Origin: JBIIUJ01 sp044340025
Lineage (GTDB): Bacteria; Pseudomonadota; Alphaproteobacteria; Caulobacterales; Aquidulcibacteraceae
Direction of reading: 5' to 3'
DNA: 64,000 nt
NCBI GenBank assembly: GCA_044340025.1
Contig: JBIIUJ010000001.1
Coordinates: 15,067 to 79,066 of the forward strand
The notes below the pieces were generated by a model, which saw only the letters and a list, made by a program, of their open reading frames with translations, had not been told where the DNA came from and searched no databases. The position numbers and the translations under genes were made by a program. How positions within the stretch are numbered: the first letter of the stretch is position 1; each line of letters begins with the position of its first letter. Positions 18,003-25,701 of the stretch are shown in pieces.

Positions 18003-18900
18003 GCCGGCCGATCCCAGAGCCAGGCCGCGCCGCGCACGCCGGAGGAATCGCCATGCCTGGCTTGCTGCAGGTTTATCGACACAGAATCGCTGAACGCGTG
18101 TGCGGCGATCACGGGCGGAACAAGATCATAGAGCGCGCTCACGCGGGAAACCCCGCCGCCGAGGACGATCACGTCCGGGTCGAGAATCGTCGTGATCATT
18201 GCAAGAGCGCGCCCGAGTCTGTCGGCGTAGAGGCGAAGGCTGGCGAGGCTGTCAGGGTCGCCGGCCTCCGCCCGTTCTGCAATCTCCGGCGGCGACAGGT
18301 CTTGTCCGAACTTCTCCCTGTGCCAGCCCTGCCAGGCGGGGCCGGAGAGCCAGGTCTCGATGCAGCCGCGTTTGCCGCACCAGCAGGCCGGCCCGGGATG
18401 CTCGTCTGGTCTGGTCCAGGCCAGAGGCGTATGGCCCCATTCGCCAGCGATGCCATTTGCGCCGCTGACCAGCGCGCGGTCCACTACCAATCCGCCGCCG
18501 ACCCCGGTTCCCAGGATCACCCCGAAGACCACGCGCGCGTGCGCGCCGGCGCCGTCGCGCGCCTCCGAAACGGCGAAACAGTCGGCGTCATTGGCCACAC
18601 GCACCGGCCGATCCAATGCGGCCTCCAGATCGCGCTGCAGGGGCCGGCCATTCAGCCAGGTTGAATTGGCGTTTCGCATGAGGCCTGTGCGGGGCGAAGG
18701 CGAGCCCGGCGCGCCGATCCCGACCGTACAGGCCGCGCCCACACCTCGGCTTCAAGCACGCCGACCAGATCGGCCAGGAGAGCGATGCTGGCTTCATAGG
18801 TGCGGGCCGACGGCACGCGCCTGCGCGCCCGGACCGCGCCCTCGTGATCCAGCACCACGGCCTCCGTCTTGGTTCCTCCGAGATCGACGCCAAGCCGCAA
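17999..18900 (-). pseudogene. mak: Fructokinase (Mak-type ROK kinase), interrupted by a frameshift
   Basis: Two overlapping frames together make one Mak-like ROK sugar kinase, which phosphorylates fructose with ATP. The first (18900 down to about 18745, TTG start with GGAGG) gives [20 protein letters not shown], the phosphate-binding start. The second continues from about 18740 with [35 protein letters not shown], the zinc motif [12 protein letters not shown] and the C-terminal HGDSSGVRGAAWLW. These are nearly the same blocks as E. coli Mak. The join near 18735-18750 needs a shift equivalent to two extra bases (or one missing) at GTGTGGG. Everything else is intact, so this is a very recent mutation, a sequencing error or, less likely, programmed shifting. 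The stop overlaps dinB. Confidence 0.85.
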
Positions 18901-18995
18901 AAATGCCTCCGAAAGGCTTGATTAAGACTGATCAGGCTAGAGTGCACCCGCCGGCGAAGCGGGGAAACCCTCAACAGACCGGACAAGAGGCGGGT

Positions 18996-19382
18996 ATGGA
19001 CGGCGGTGGCGCAGGAGCGCGCAAGACAGTTCTGATCGTTGAAGACAATGATCTGAACATGCGGCTCTTCAACGACCTGTTGGAAGCCTTCGGCTATCGC
19101 ACCGTGAAGACCCAGGAGGGCCTTCGCGCCCTTGATCTCGCCCGCGAGCACAAGCCCGACCTGATCCTGATGGACATTCAGTTGCCGGGGGTTTCAGGGC
19201 TCGACGTCACCAAGTGGATCAAGGCCGACGACGATCTCGCCCATATTCCCGTTGTGGCCGTCACCGCCTTCGCGATGCCCGGAGACGAGGAGCGCATCAA
19301 GGAAGGCGGCTGCTCGGCCTATCTGTCCAAGCCGATCCAGATCGCTTCGTTCCTGGCCACCGTGAAACAGCACGCAGGCTGA
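18996..19382 (+). CDS. divK: Cell-cycle response regulator DivK
   Basis: A single-domain response regulator of 128 residues. In Caulobacter, DivK is phosphorylated by DivJ, dephosphorylated by PleC, and feeds into CckA/CtrA control of asymmetric division. The receiver domain fills the protein: acidic pocket VEDN near residue 16, phospho-acceptor Asp60 in [11 protein letters not shown], Thr/Ala switch VVAVTAFAM and Lys in YLSKPIQ. The segment [20 protein letters not shown] is close to Caulobacter DivK from memory. ATG 18996 follows AAGAGG. pleD begins four bases after its stop, as in Caulobacter. It diverges from mak over 95 bases. Confidence 0.94.
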   Translation: MDGGGAGARKTVLIVEDNDLNMRLFNDLLEAFGYRTVKTQEGLRALDLAREHKPDLILMDIQLPGVSGLDVTKWIKADDDLAHIPVVAVTAFAMPGDEERIKEGGCSAYLSKPIQIASFLATVKQHAG

Positions 19383-19386
19383 GCCG

Positions 19387-20820
19387 ATGAGCGCGCGCGT
19401 CCTGGTGGTGGACGATCTTGAGCCGAATGTTCACCTGCTTCAGGCCAAGCTGACCCACGACTACCACACCGTTTTCACCGCTTCGAACGGCCGCGATGCG
19501 ATCGCTTCCGCCAAGGCGAACAATCCCGACATCATCCTCCTCGATGTGATGATGCCGGAGATGGACGGCTTCGAGACCTGTCGGCGGCTGAAGGAGGACC
19601 CGGCCACCCGGCACATACCCGTGGTGATGGTGACCGCGCTTGATCAGCGCCAGGACCGGGTGATGGGTCTCGAATGCGGCGCGGACGACTTTCTGACCAA
19701 GCCTGTGGAAGACCTGCAGCTCATGGCGCGCGTGCGCAGCCTCTCGCGTCACAAGATGCTGCTCGACGAGCTGCGCCGCCGCGAGGCGAGCGGTCGCCGC
19801 CTTGGCGTGATCGAACAGACCGCGGCGGTGGAAAAGGGGCTGGGCGGCCAGGTTCTGATATTCGACGACAATCCTCGCGCGGCTGATCGACTCAAGCGGA
19901 TCCTGGAAGGCGAGCAGCGCCCGATGACCTTCCACGAGATGAGCGCGCTTGGCCTTGGCGGGGATTCGGCGGCTGAGCTGCTTGTCGCCACGATCATGCC
20001 GGGTCGTGTCGATGCGCTGCGCATCGTGGCTGAATTGCGCGCCAACGAACGCACCCGCCTGTTGCCGATTCTCGCGATTCTCGATCCGGATGATCGTGCG
20101 CGCGGGCTGAAGGCGCTCGACCTCGGCGTCAATGATCTGATGTCGAAACCGGTCGACCCGGAGGAGCTGCGCGCGCGCGTGCGCACGCTGCTCAAGCGCA
20201 AGCGCTATGCCGACCAGTTGCGCGCCTCCGTCGATCGCAGCCTGGAAATGGCGGTGACCGACCAGCTCACCGGCTTGCACAACCGGCGCTACATGGAAGT
20301 GCAGCTCAGGGGGCTGATGGCGCGCGCCGCCCACGGCGGGCAGCCTGTCTCGGTGCTGATCGTCGATCTGGACTATTTCAAGCGGGTCAACGACAGCCAC
20401 GGCCATGATGCCGGCGACGATGTGTTGCGCGCCTTTGCGGGGCGGCTCGCCTCCAGTTTCCGGCCGACCGACCTCGTCTGCCGTTTCGGCGGCGAGGAAT
20501 TCGTGGTGATCATGCCCGAAACGCGCGCGCGCGAGGCCGAGCTGATCGCCGAGCGGTTGCGCCAGCACATTCAGGATGCGGCCTTCCATTTGCCGACAGG
20601 CGAGACCGTTCAGATGACCGTCTCTGGCGGGGTCGCGGTCAGCGAGGGGCCAATCGATACCCCGGACGGCATTCTCAAGCGCGCCGACGAAGCGCTCTAT
20701 CGGGCCAAGACCGAAGGACGCAACCGCATCCTGCTTGATGGCGCGATCGCCCAAAATGAAAACGCCCGGCCTGGAGGCCGGGCGTCCGAAACGCAGATGC
20801 CCGGCCTCTGGCGGGGCTAG
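19387..20820 (+). CDS. pleD: Diguanylate cyclase response regulator PleD
   Basis: A 477-residue REC-REC-GGDEF protein that makes cyclic di-GMP at the developing pole on phosphorylation. REC1 (1-120) has the acidic pair VVDD and acceptor Asp53 in LLDVMMPEMDG. REC2 (~155-280) is degenerate, with no acceptor at the expected place. The GGDEF domain has VLIVDLDYFKRVND near residue 325 and an active-site GGEEF near 368, plus the product-inhibition I-site RPTD (RxxD) five residues before it. The order and spacing match Caulobacter PleD. The final ~20 residues are encoded across a hairpin that serves as the terminator of the opposing rpmG gene and look like a non-conserved tail. Confidence 0.95.
   Translation: MSARVLVVDDLEPNVHLLQAKLTHDYHTVFTASNGRDAIASAKANNPDIILLDVMMPEMDGFETCRRLKEDPATRHIPVVMVTALDQRQDRVMGLECGADDFLTKPVEDLQLMARVRSLSRHKMLLDELRRREASGRRLGVIEQTAAVEKGLGGQVLIFDDNPRAADRLKRILEGEQRPMTFHEMSALGLGGDSAAELLVATIMPGRVDALRIVAELRANERTRLLPILAILDPDDRARGLKALDLGVNDLMSKPVDPEELRARVRTLLKRKRYADQLRASVDRSLEMAVTDQLTGLHNRRYMEVQLRGLMARAAHGGQPVSVLIVDLDYFKRVNDSHGHDAGDDVLRAFAGRLASSFRPTDLVCRFGGEEFVVIMPETRAREAELIAERLRQHIQDAAFHLPTGETVQMTVSGGVAVSEGPIDTPDGILKRADEALYRAKTEGRNRILLDGAIAQNENARPGGRASETQMPGLWRG
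20752..20785 (-). terminator. Intrinsic terminator of rpmG, inside the 3' end of pleD
   Basis: ACGCCCGGCC, loop TGGA/TCCA, GGCCGGGCGT forms a perfect 10-bp stem at 20762-20785. On the minus strand it is followed by TTTTCATTTT, a good U-tract, and it lies about 50 bases past the rpmG stop. On the plus strand no U-tract follows. It is fully within the pleD coding frame. Confidence 0.8.
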
Positions 20821-20832
20821 GCCGGCGCTGGC

Positions 20833-21000
20833 CTACTTGATCTTGCCTTCGACAAACTCGACGTGCTTGCGCACGACAGGGTCGTACTTCTTCATCTTCA
20901 GCTTGTCGGTCTTGGTGCGGGCGTTCTTCTTCGTGACATAGAAGAAGCCGGTGCCGGCCGACGAATTGAGGCGGATCTTGATCGAGGCCGGTTTGGCCAT
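20833..21000 (-). CDS. rpmG: 50S ribosomal protein L33
   Basis: A 55-residue ribosomal protein with the sequence expected of proteobacterial L33: [20 protein letters not shown] start, [20 protein letters not shown] core and [11 protein letters not shown] end. It lacks the CxxC zinc pairs found in some L33 paralogues, so it is the zinc-independent form. ATG 21000 has GGGAGA upstream; the frame continues 18 codons further but those residues are not L33. It has its own terminator at 20752-20785 and probably its own promoter in the 69-base gap to the MFS gene. Confidence 0.96.
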   Translation of the reverse strand: MAKPASIKIRLNSSAGTGFFYVTKKNARTKTDKLKMKKYDPVVRKHVEFVEGKIK

Positions 21001-21069
21001 GGAAAATTCTCCCGCAACGGGGTGATTGGAAATCGGAAGCGCGGCATTGGCCACACACGCGGCCGGAAG

Positions 21070-22230
21070 TCAATTCCGCTTGTCCAGCAGCACTGTGAAG
21101 AAGGGTGCGAGCGCCATCAGGGCAAGCGCGGTCATCAGCCCATCCGGCCCGCCGGCCTGAAGCGCCCCGCCTCCGATGACCGGCGCCATGAGCTGACCAA
21201 GACCATAACAGGCGGCGAACGCCGCATTCGCTCCCGCCAGCTCTCCGGCCGAAAACTTCTGCCCGATGCCGAGGAGTCCGAGCGTGTAGAAGGCCGTCAC
21301 CGACCCTGACCAGAAAAAGATTGCTGCATAGGCCAAAGCGGGCGTCGGCGCGGCCGCCAGCAGAAACGGCCCGATAAGGCCGATGATGGAAACGCCGATC
21401 AGGACGGGCCGCCGTCCGATCTTGTCGGCGAGGAGACCAAGCGGCGCCTGCAGCGCCACATTGCCTGCCGCCGCCGCTGCGATCAGCAGGCCGGCGACGG
21501 TGTCTTCAAAACCGGTCCGGCGCGACCAGATCGGCAAAAGATTGAACAGCGCGGTTTCAATCGCGCCCATGGCGATCGGCGGGATGAACAGCGTAGGGGC
21601 GGCAAGAACGCGCGCGATAAGCGCGCTGGGGCGTGCGGCTGCGCCCTCTGGCCTGGTCGCTGGGGGCGCGCGCAAGGCGAGGATGGGCAAGGCCAGGAGG
21701 CTTGTCCCGGCCGCCGCCAGCACCACTGGCCACCCTTCGTGGCCCAATCCCGCGATAATCAGGCCGCCAACGCCGAATCCGCCGGCGAACGTGCCAGCAT
21801 AGAGCCCGAGAAGCCGTCCGCGCAGATGGGCGGGCGTCAGCTCCAGCAGCCAGGCCTCCGACGCCACAAACAGCAGCGTCAGACTGGCCGCGAACAGAAA
21901 CCGGATGGCGATCCAGGCGGCGGGCGCATCGCTGAGCCGATAGGCGAGGAACAGGCAGGCCGTGATGAGGAGGGCGCCCGCCAGGATCGCCTTGACCGGA
22001 AGCCGCGCCATCAGCCAGGGCACCGCCGGGGTGGCGATCAGGGCGGCGACCCCGGTCACCGTCACAAAGAGCCCGATCAGGGTTTCGCCGACGCCACGAT
22101 CATCCAGCGTCAGGGCAAACAAGGCGCCATTGACCCCAAAGCCGACGGCGGCCACGAAGCCGCACCCCAGAGCCGCCGCGATGCCTGCCCATGCAGGCGG
22201 CGCGGCGCGGGCTTCGGCGGGGCTGGTCAT
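21070..22230 (-). CDS. Major facilitator superfamily transporter
   Basis: A 386-residue inner-membrane protein with about twelve hydrophobic segments in two halves. The loop between helices 2 and 3 is weakly conserved, and the equivalent loop in the second half reads GLLADKIGRRPVLIGV, the usual MFS signature. The composition (SEAWLLELTPAHLRGRLLGLYAG) resembles the YcaD/YfkF-like MFS group. Substrate cannot be deduced. ATG 22230 overlaps the stop of the NUDIX gene as ATGA, so the two are translationally coupled. Confidence 0.88.
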   Translation of the reverse strand: MTSPAEARAAPPAWAGIAAALGCGFVAAVGFGVNGALFALTLDDRGVGETLIGLFVTVTGVAALIATPAVPWLMARLPVKAILAGALLITACLFLAYRLSDAPAAWIAIRFLFAASLTLLFVASEAWLLELTPAHLRGRLLGLYAGTFAGGFGVGGLIIAGLGHEGWPVVLAAAGTSLLALPILALRAPPATRPEGAAARPSALIARVLAAPTLFIPPIAMGAIETALFNLLPIWSRRTGFEDTVAGLLIAAAAAGNVALQAPLGLLADKIGRRPVLIGVSIIGLIGPFLLAAAPTPALAYAAIFFWSGSVTAFYTLGLLGIGQKFSAGELAGANAAFAACYGLGQLMAPVIGGGALQAGGPDGLMTALALMALAPFFTVLLDKRN

Positions 22231-22949
22231 AGCCGGTCCATTCTGTGGCCCTTGCGCGTCCAGCGCAGAAACGGCGGACCGACCCGCTCGCCCTCACGCG
22301 ACAGGCGCTCGGCGATCTCGCCCAGCACAAAACGGGTGACGTTTGGCAGGTCGAGGGTCATGGCGTCCTGCAATGCGAACCAGCGAAGGTCCTGAAGCTC
22401 TGCGCCATCGCGCGCGGGGCGCTCATCGAGAAGGCATGTCTCCGCCTCGGCCATGAAGAAGCGCGCGTCGAACCGCTTGGGCCGATAGGGCGGCGTAATG
22501 GCGCGCGCCACGAACTGGAGCGGGGCCAGATGCGGCAGGGCGCCGGAGCAGGCGAACGCGCCCCATGGGCCACGAACCGCGCCCGCATCCGGGTGGCGCA
22601 CGCCGACGACGAGGCCTGTTTCTTCCCACATTTCCCGCACGGCGGCGAGCGCGAAGGCCCGTCCCGCCCGGCGCGCGCCGGCCTTCGACAGATCGTCGAG
22701 AACAGGCTGCGCCAATTCGCTCGCGGCCGGACCAAGCCGGTCCTGGCGATCCACCCGCCCCCCCGGAAAGACATATTTGTCGGGCATGAAGTCGTGCCCG
22801 CGCGAGCGTCGGCCCATCAGGACACGCACCCCCGGCCCATCGCGCCGGATCAGGATCAGGGTGGCGGCGTCGCGCGGGCGCGGCGCGCGCGCCGGACGGG
22901 TGGGGTCTTTGGGGTCGAAGGGCGCGTCATCGCGGTCTGGGGCGGCCAT
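22227..22949 (-). CDS. NUDIX hydrolase
   Basis: A 240-residue NUDIX protein, hydrolysing an unknown nucleoside-diphosphate-linked substrate. The NUDIX box is split, with YVFPGGRVDRQD near residue 59 and then ALAAVREMWEETGLVVGV near 100. The insertion between the Gly-Gly and the REMWEE helix is typical of the larger NUDT19-like subgroup, whose members include CoA diphosphatases. The N-terminus is hydrophilic with an RDAATLILIRRDGPGVRVLM core strand. It is followed by the MFS gene with an ATGA overlap. No ribosome site of note. Confidence 0.88.
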   Translation of the reverse strand: MAAPDRDDAPFDPKDPTRPARAPRPRDAATLILIRRDGPGVRVLMGRRSRGHDFMPDKYVFPGGRVDRQDRLGPAASELAQPVLDDLSKAGARRAGRAFALAAVREMWEETGLVVGVRHPDAGAVRGPWGAFACSGALPHLAPLQFVARAITPPYRPKRFDARFFMAEAETCLLDERPARDGAELQDLRWFALQDAMTLDLPNVTRFVLGEIAERLSREGERVGPPFLRWTRKGHRMDRL

Positions 22950-23020
22950 GCCCGGGTTCTAGCCCGCCTGAGCCAGGCTCCGCCACCGGCGCTCCTGTGT
23001 TGACCGAATGCGGGGCTGGC

Positions 23021-24658
23021 TCAGCTTCCGCCGCGCTGCATGGTCGCCTTCTCGGGCTCGTCAGCCGACACGCTCGCCAGAAGCGCGCGCTCCACCGGCT
23101 GGTAGAGCGGCGCACGCCCCTGAGCCAGCGCCACCAGGCTAGGCGCGGGCTGGCCCAGACGGCGGTGATAAAGCCAGAGGTTGCTCAGCACCTTCCCGGC
23201 ATAAATGCGGCTTTCCCCGATCGGATAGCTTTCCAGAATCAAGAGGGGATCGTTCGGGCCGGTCCAGGTTGCGCGCCAGCGGGCGAAGGCATTGGGCCCG
23301 GAATTATAGGCCATGGCCGTTGCGATCAGGCAGCCGGCCGGCTCTGCGCCATTCAGCAGCTTCTCCAGATAGGCCTGTCCCAGCGCCATGTTCAGAGCAG
23401 GGTCAAACAGGAGCTGCGGCTGCTCGCGCAGGCGGGGATCATCCGCCATCCACGCCGCCGTAGACGGCATCAGTTGCATCAGCCCACGGGCGCCAGCGCG
23501 GCTGACGGCGCGCGCATCAAACCGGCTTTCCTGGCGGATGATGGCGAAGATCAGCGCGCGATCCAGCCGGAAGCCGCCGTGCGGCTGGTGTCCTGGCAGC
23601 GGAAAGGCGCCTGCCAGGGCTGTGTCTCCGCCGCGCTCGGCGATCCGTTGCTGTGCGCCGGTGAGGGCCAGGGCCTCCGCAAGACCCAGGAACGCCAGAT
23701 CCTCGTCTGGTCGGCCCCCGGCCCAGGCGCGCAACAAGGCTGCGTCCGCATCGCCCTGCCTGCCGATCTGGGCGAGCGCGGCTGCGCGTCTGGCCATGGG
23801 CCGGCGCCGCGCAAGCTCTTCGCCCATCATGGTCAGCGTGGCCGGCGCCGGCAGACTGACCGGGGTCGGAAGGCCAAGGCGCTCACGTGCGAGCAGGCCG
23901 TAAAAGGTGAAGGGCTCCTCGCCCGCGCGGCGGTAATTGGTCTGGGCGCGATCGGCCTCGCCCATGGCGTCAGCGGCCCGGGCCGCCCAGAAGTAATGCG
24001 CTGCACGCTGCCAGTCATCGCCGTGGGGCCAGTAGGCGCCTTGTTCGAAATGGTCGGCGGCGACCGCATAAAGCCCTTGGCGGTATGCGGCGAGCCCGGC
24101 TGTCCATCGGGCATGGCCCGCAAGGCCGCCGGCGATCTCGGCTTCGGCCAAACCCTGTGCGGAGGCGAGCTCGCCGCGAAGATAAGCCAGTGCAGCGGCG
24201 CGCACGCGGTCGCGCTCCGCTTGAGTCGTGCCGGGGGCCGCAGCGTTTGGGCGATGCTGGGCGCGCCATGGCGAAGGCTCGACCCTGCGTTGCGGCACGG
24301 CTTGCGGCGCGCGCGGCGCCGGGGCGTCTGCTGGCTTCAGGGCCAGCGCGGTCTGGTAGATCCGGTCGGCGCCGGGCAAGTCTGAAAAGCGGTTGAGCCA
24401 ATCAGCCAGCGCCGCATAGTCCGGCGTCTGCCCCTGGGCGGCCAACGCCTCGCGCAGGACAAACCCCTCCAGCGCTTTGTCCTCAATTGTGGCCAGCGCT
24501 GCTTCCCGCGCCGCGACATCGCCGCGTTCGGCCGCAGCAAACGCCGCCGCATAGGCCGCCGCGTCGCGCTCCGAGAGCGGCGTCAGAGCGTCTGCGCGCG
24601 CCACCGGCGCGAACGACAGCGCCGCAAGACAGAAAATCAGGCTGATGATCCGCGCCAT
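23021..24658 (-). CDS. Soluble lytic murein transglycosylase (SLT family), periplasmic
   Basis: A 545-residue lytic transglycosylase that cleaves peptidoglycan with formation of 1,6-anhydro-muramic acid. An N-terminal signal peptide (MARIISLIFCLAALSFAPVARA) is followed by an alpha-helical, TPR-like solenoid rich in Ala. The catalytic SLT domain starts near residue 365 with FAIIRQESRFDARAVSRAGA, where the Glu is catalytic. GLMQLMPSTA and ATAMAYNSGPNAFARW complete the family motifs. The size is a little below E. coli Slt70. It is a single gene in its strand; a 108-base gap separates it from the uracil-DNA glycosylase gene. Confidence 0.94.
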   Translation of the reverse strand: MARIISLIFCLAALSFAPVARADALTPLSERDAAAYAAAFAAAERGDVAAREAALATIEDKALEGFVLREALAAQGQTPDYAALADWLNRFSDLPGADRIYQTALALKPADAPAPRAPQAVPQRRVEPSPWRAQHRPNAAAPGTTQAERDRVRAAALAYLRGELASAQGLAEAEIAGGLAGHARWTAGLAAYRQGLYAVAADHFEQGAYWPHGDDWQRAAHYFWAARAADAMGEADRAQTNYRRAGEEPFTFYGLLARERLGLPTPVSLPAPATLTMMGEELARRRPMARRAAALAQIGRQGDADAALLRAWAGGRPDEDLAFLGLAEALALTGAQQRIAERGGDTALAGAFPLPGHQPHGGFRLDRALIFAIIRQESRFDARAVSRAGARGLMQLMPSTAAWMADDPRLREQPQLLFDPALNMALGQAYLEKLLNGAEPAGCLIATAMAYNSGPNAFARWRATWTGPNDPLLILESYPIGESRIYAGKVLSNLWLYHRRLGQPAPSLVALAQGRAPLYQPVERALLASVSADEPEKATMQRGGS

Positions 24659-24681
24659 CTGGCGTCCTTAAACGGGGCGGT

Positions 24682-24699
24682 GCGCCGCAAAAGCGGCGC
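24682..24699 (-). terminator. Weak terminator-like hairpin after the uracil-DNA glycosylase gene
   Basis: GCGCCGC, AAAA, GCGGCGC forms a perfect 7-bp stem about 70 bases past the glycosylase stop. On the minus strand it is followed by a C-rich stretch and only TTTAA, so termination is uncertain. Confidence 0.3.
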
Positions 24700-24766
24700 G
24701 CCTGTCTCGGTCAGGCCGACCCGATGGTCGACAAGTGCGTAGCTCAATCGGGTGCGCGATCTTCGC

Positions 24767-25549
24767 CTAAAGAGCAACCCCAAGCTCGATCAATTTCTCC
24801 TCCAAGGCGAGGAGATCAGACCAGAAGGCCGCTTTCTGGGCCGGTTGGCGCAAGAGGAAGGCGGGATGCAGTGTCGCGATCGCTGGAACCCCGCCCCCGA
24901 TCGGCAGTTGAGTCCACCGTCCGCGCAGCCGGGTGATGCCGTCGCTCACGCCCAGCAGCGATTGCGCGGAGATGCGGCCGGTCAGCACCACCACCTTCGG
25001 CTGCGCCAGTGCGATCTGGCGACGGATGAAAGGCAGACATGCTGCGATTTCAGCCGCGCTTGGATCGCGATTGCCGGGCGGACGCCAGGCGATGACATTG
25101 GCGATGTAAAGATTGCGCGCCCGCGCGAGCCCGATCTGGGCGACCATGCGGTCCAGCAGCTGACCCGACCGGCCGACAAAGGGTTTGCCCTGGTCGTCTT
25201 CGTCGCGTCCTGGCGCTTCGCCCACAATCATCACCGGCGCTCCGGCCGTACCGTCTGAGAAGACGGTTGATTTCGCTGTCCGCTTCAGGGCGCATCCTTC
25301 AAACGCCCGCAGCGCCGCTTCCAGGTCCTCAAGGGTCGCCGCATTGGCCGCAGCCGCCTCAGCGGACTGGGCCGCCGCTGCAGCTGGCGGAGCCGCCGCC
25401 GCCGGCCTAGCAAGCGCTGGTGCCGGAAGACCAGCCGCCGCCGTCCTTGGGCGCGGGGAAGGGGCGGGCTCGGCCTCCACGCCGGCAAGCGCCCACCACT
25501 CCAGCAGGCTTTCGAGCGCGCGTGCGCGGATGTCGGCGTCTGGCGTCAT
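24767..25549 (-). CDS. Uracil-DNA glycosylase, family 4/5-like
   Basis: A 260-residue uracil-DNA glycosylase of the iron-sulfur superfamily, which removes uracil from DNA. Motif 1 reads VMIVGEAPGRDEDDQGKPFV near residue 108; IANVIAWRPPGNRDPSAAEI and TLHPAFLLRQP follow. Of the four Fe-S cysteines usual in family 4, only two positions are evident here (in EGCALKRTAK and AACLPFIRRQ). The positions equivalent to CxxC and KCRPP lack Cys, so cluster binding is doubtful. Residues ~25-75 are an Ala/Pro-rich linker. ATG 25549 (MTPDADIRARALESLLEWW) fits the family start better than the longer frame. Confidence 0.87.
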   Translation of the reverse strand: MTPDADIRARALESLLEWWALAGVEAEPAPSPRPRTAAAGLPAPALARPAAAAPPAAAAAQSAEAAAANAATLEDLEAALRAFEGCALKRTAKSTVFSDGTAGAPVMIVGEAPGRDEDDQGKPFVGRSGQLLDRMVAQIGLARARNLYIANVIAWRPPGNRDPSAAEIAACLPFIRRQIALAQPKVVVLTGRISAQSLLGVSDGITRLRGRWTQLPIGGGVPAIATLHPAFLLRQPAQKAAFWSDLLALEEKLIELGVAL

Positions 25550-25701
25550 CGAGACCGCGTGTAACGCGAAATCGACGCGGCCGCGCGCGCTCTTTTCAGG
25601 CTCTCGCCTTGACCAAGCCGGGCGCGCGGGAGAGATCAGCCCCAACACAAACCACGATTGCCGGCGCCAAACAGGCGTCTGGATGCTCAGGAGGCTCTGC
25701 C

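Noticed and set aside
18900..18995. CtrA site upstream of divK
   Set aside because: Only one TTAA half-site (in GATTAAGACT) is present; no second half at seven bases.
24725..24766. tRNA-like start (GTAGCTCAATCGG)
   Set aside because: It resembles a D-arm, but no anticodon stem, T-arm (GGTTCGAAT-type) or acceptor complement follows before the glycosylase gene.
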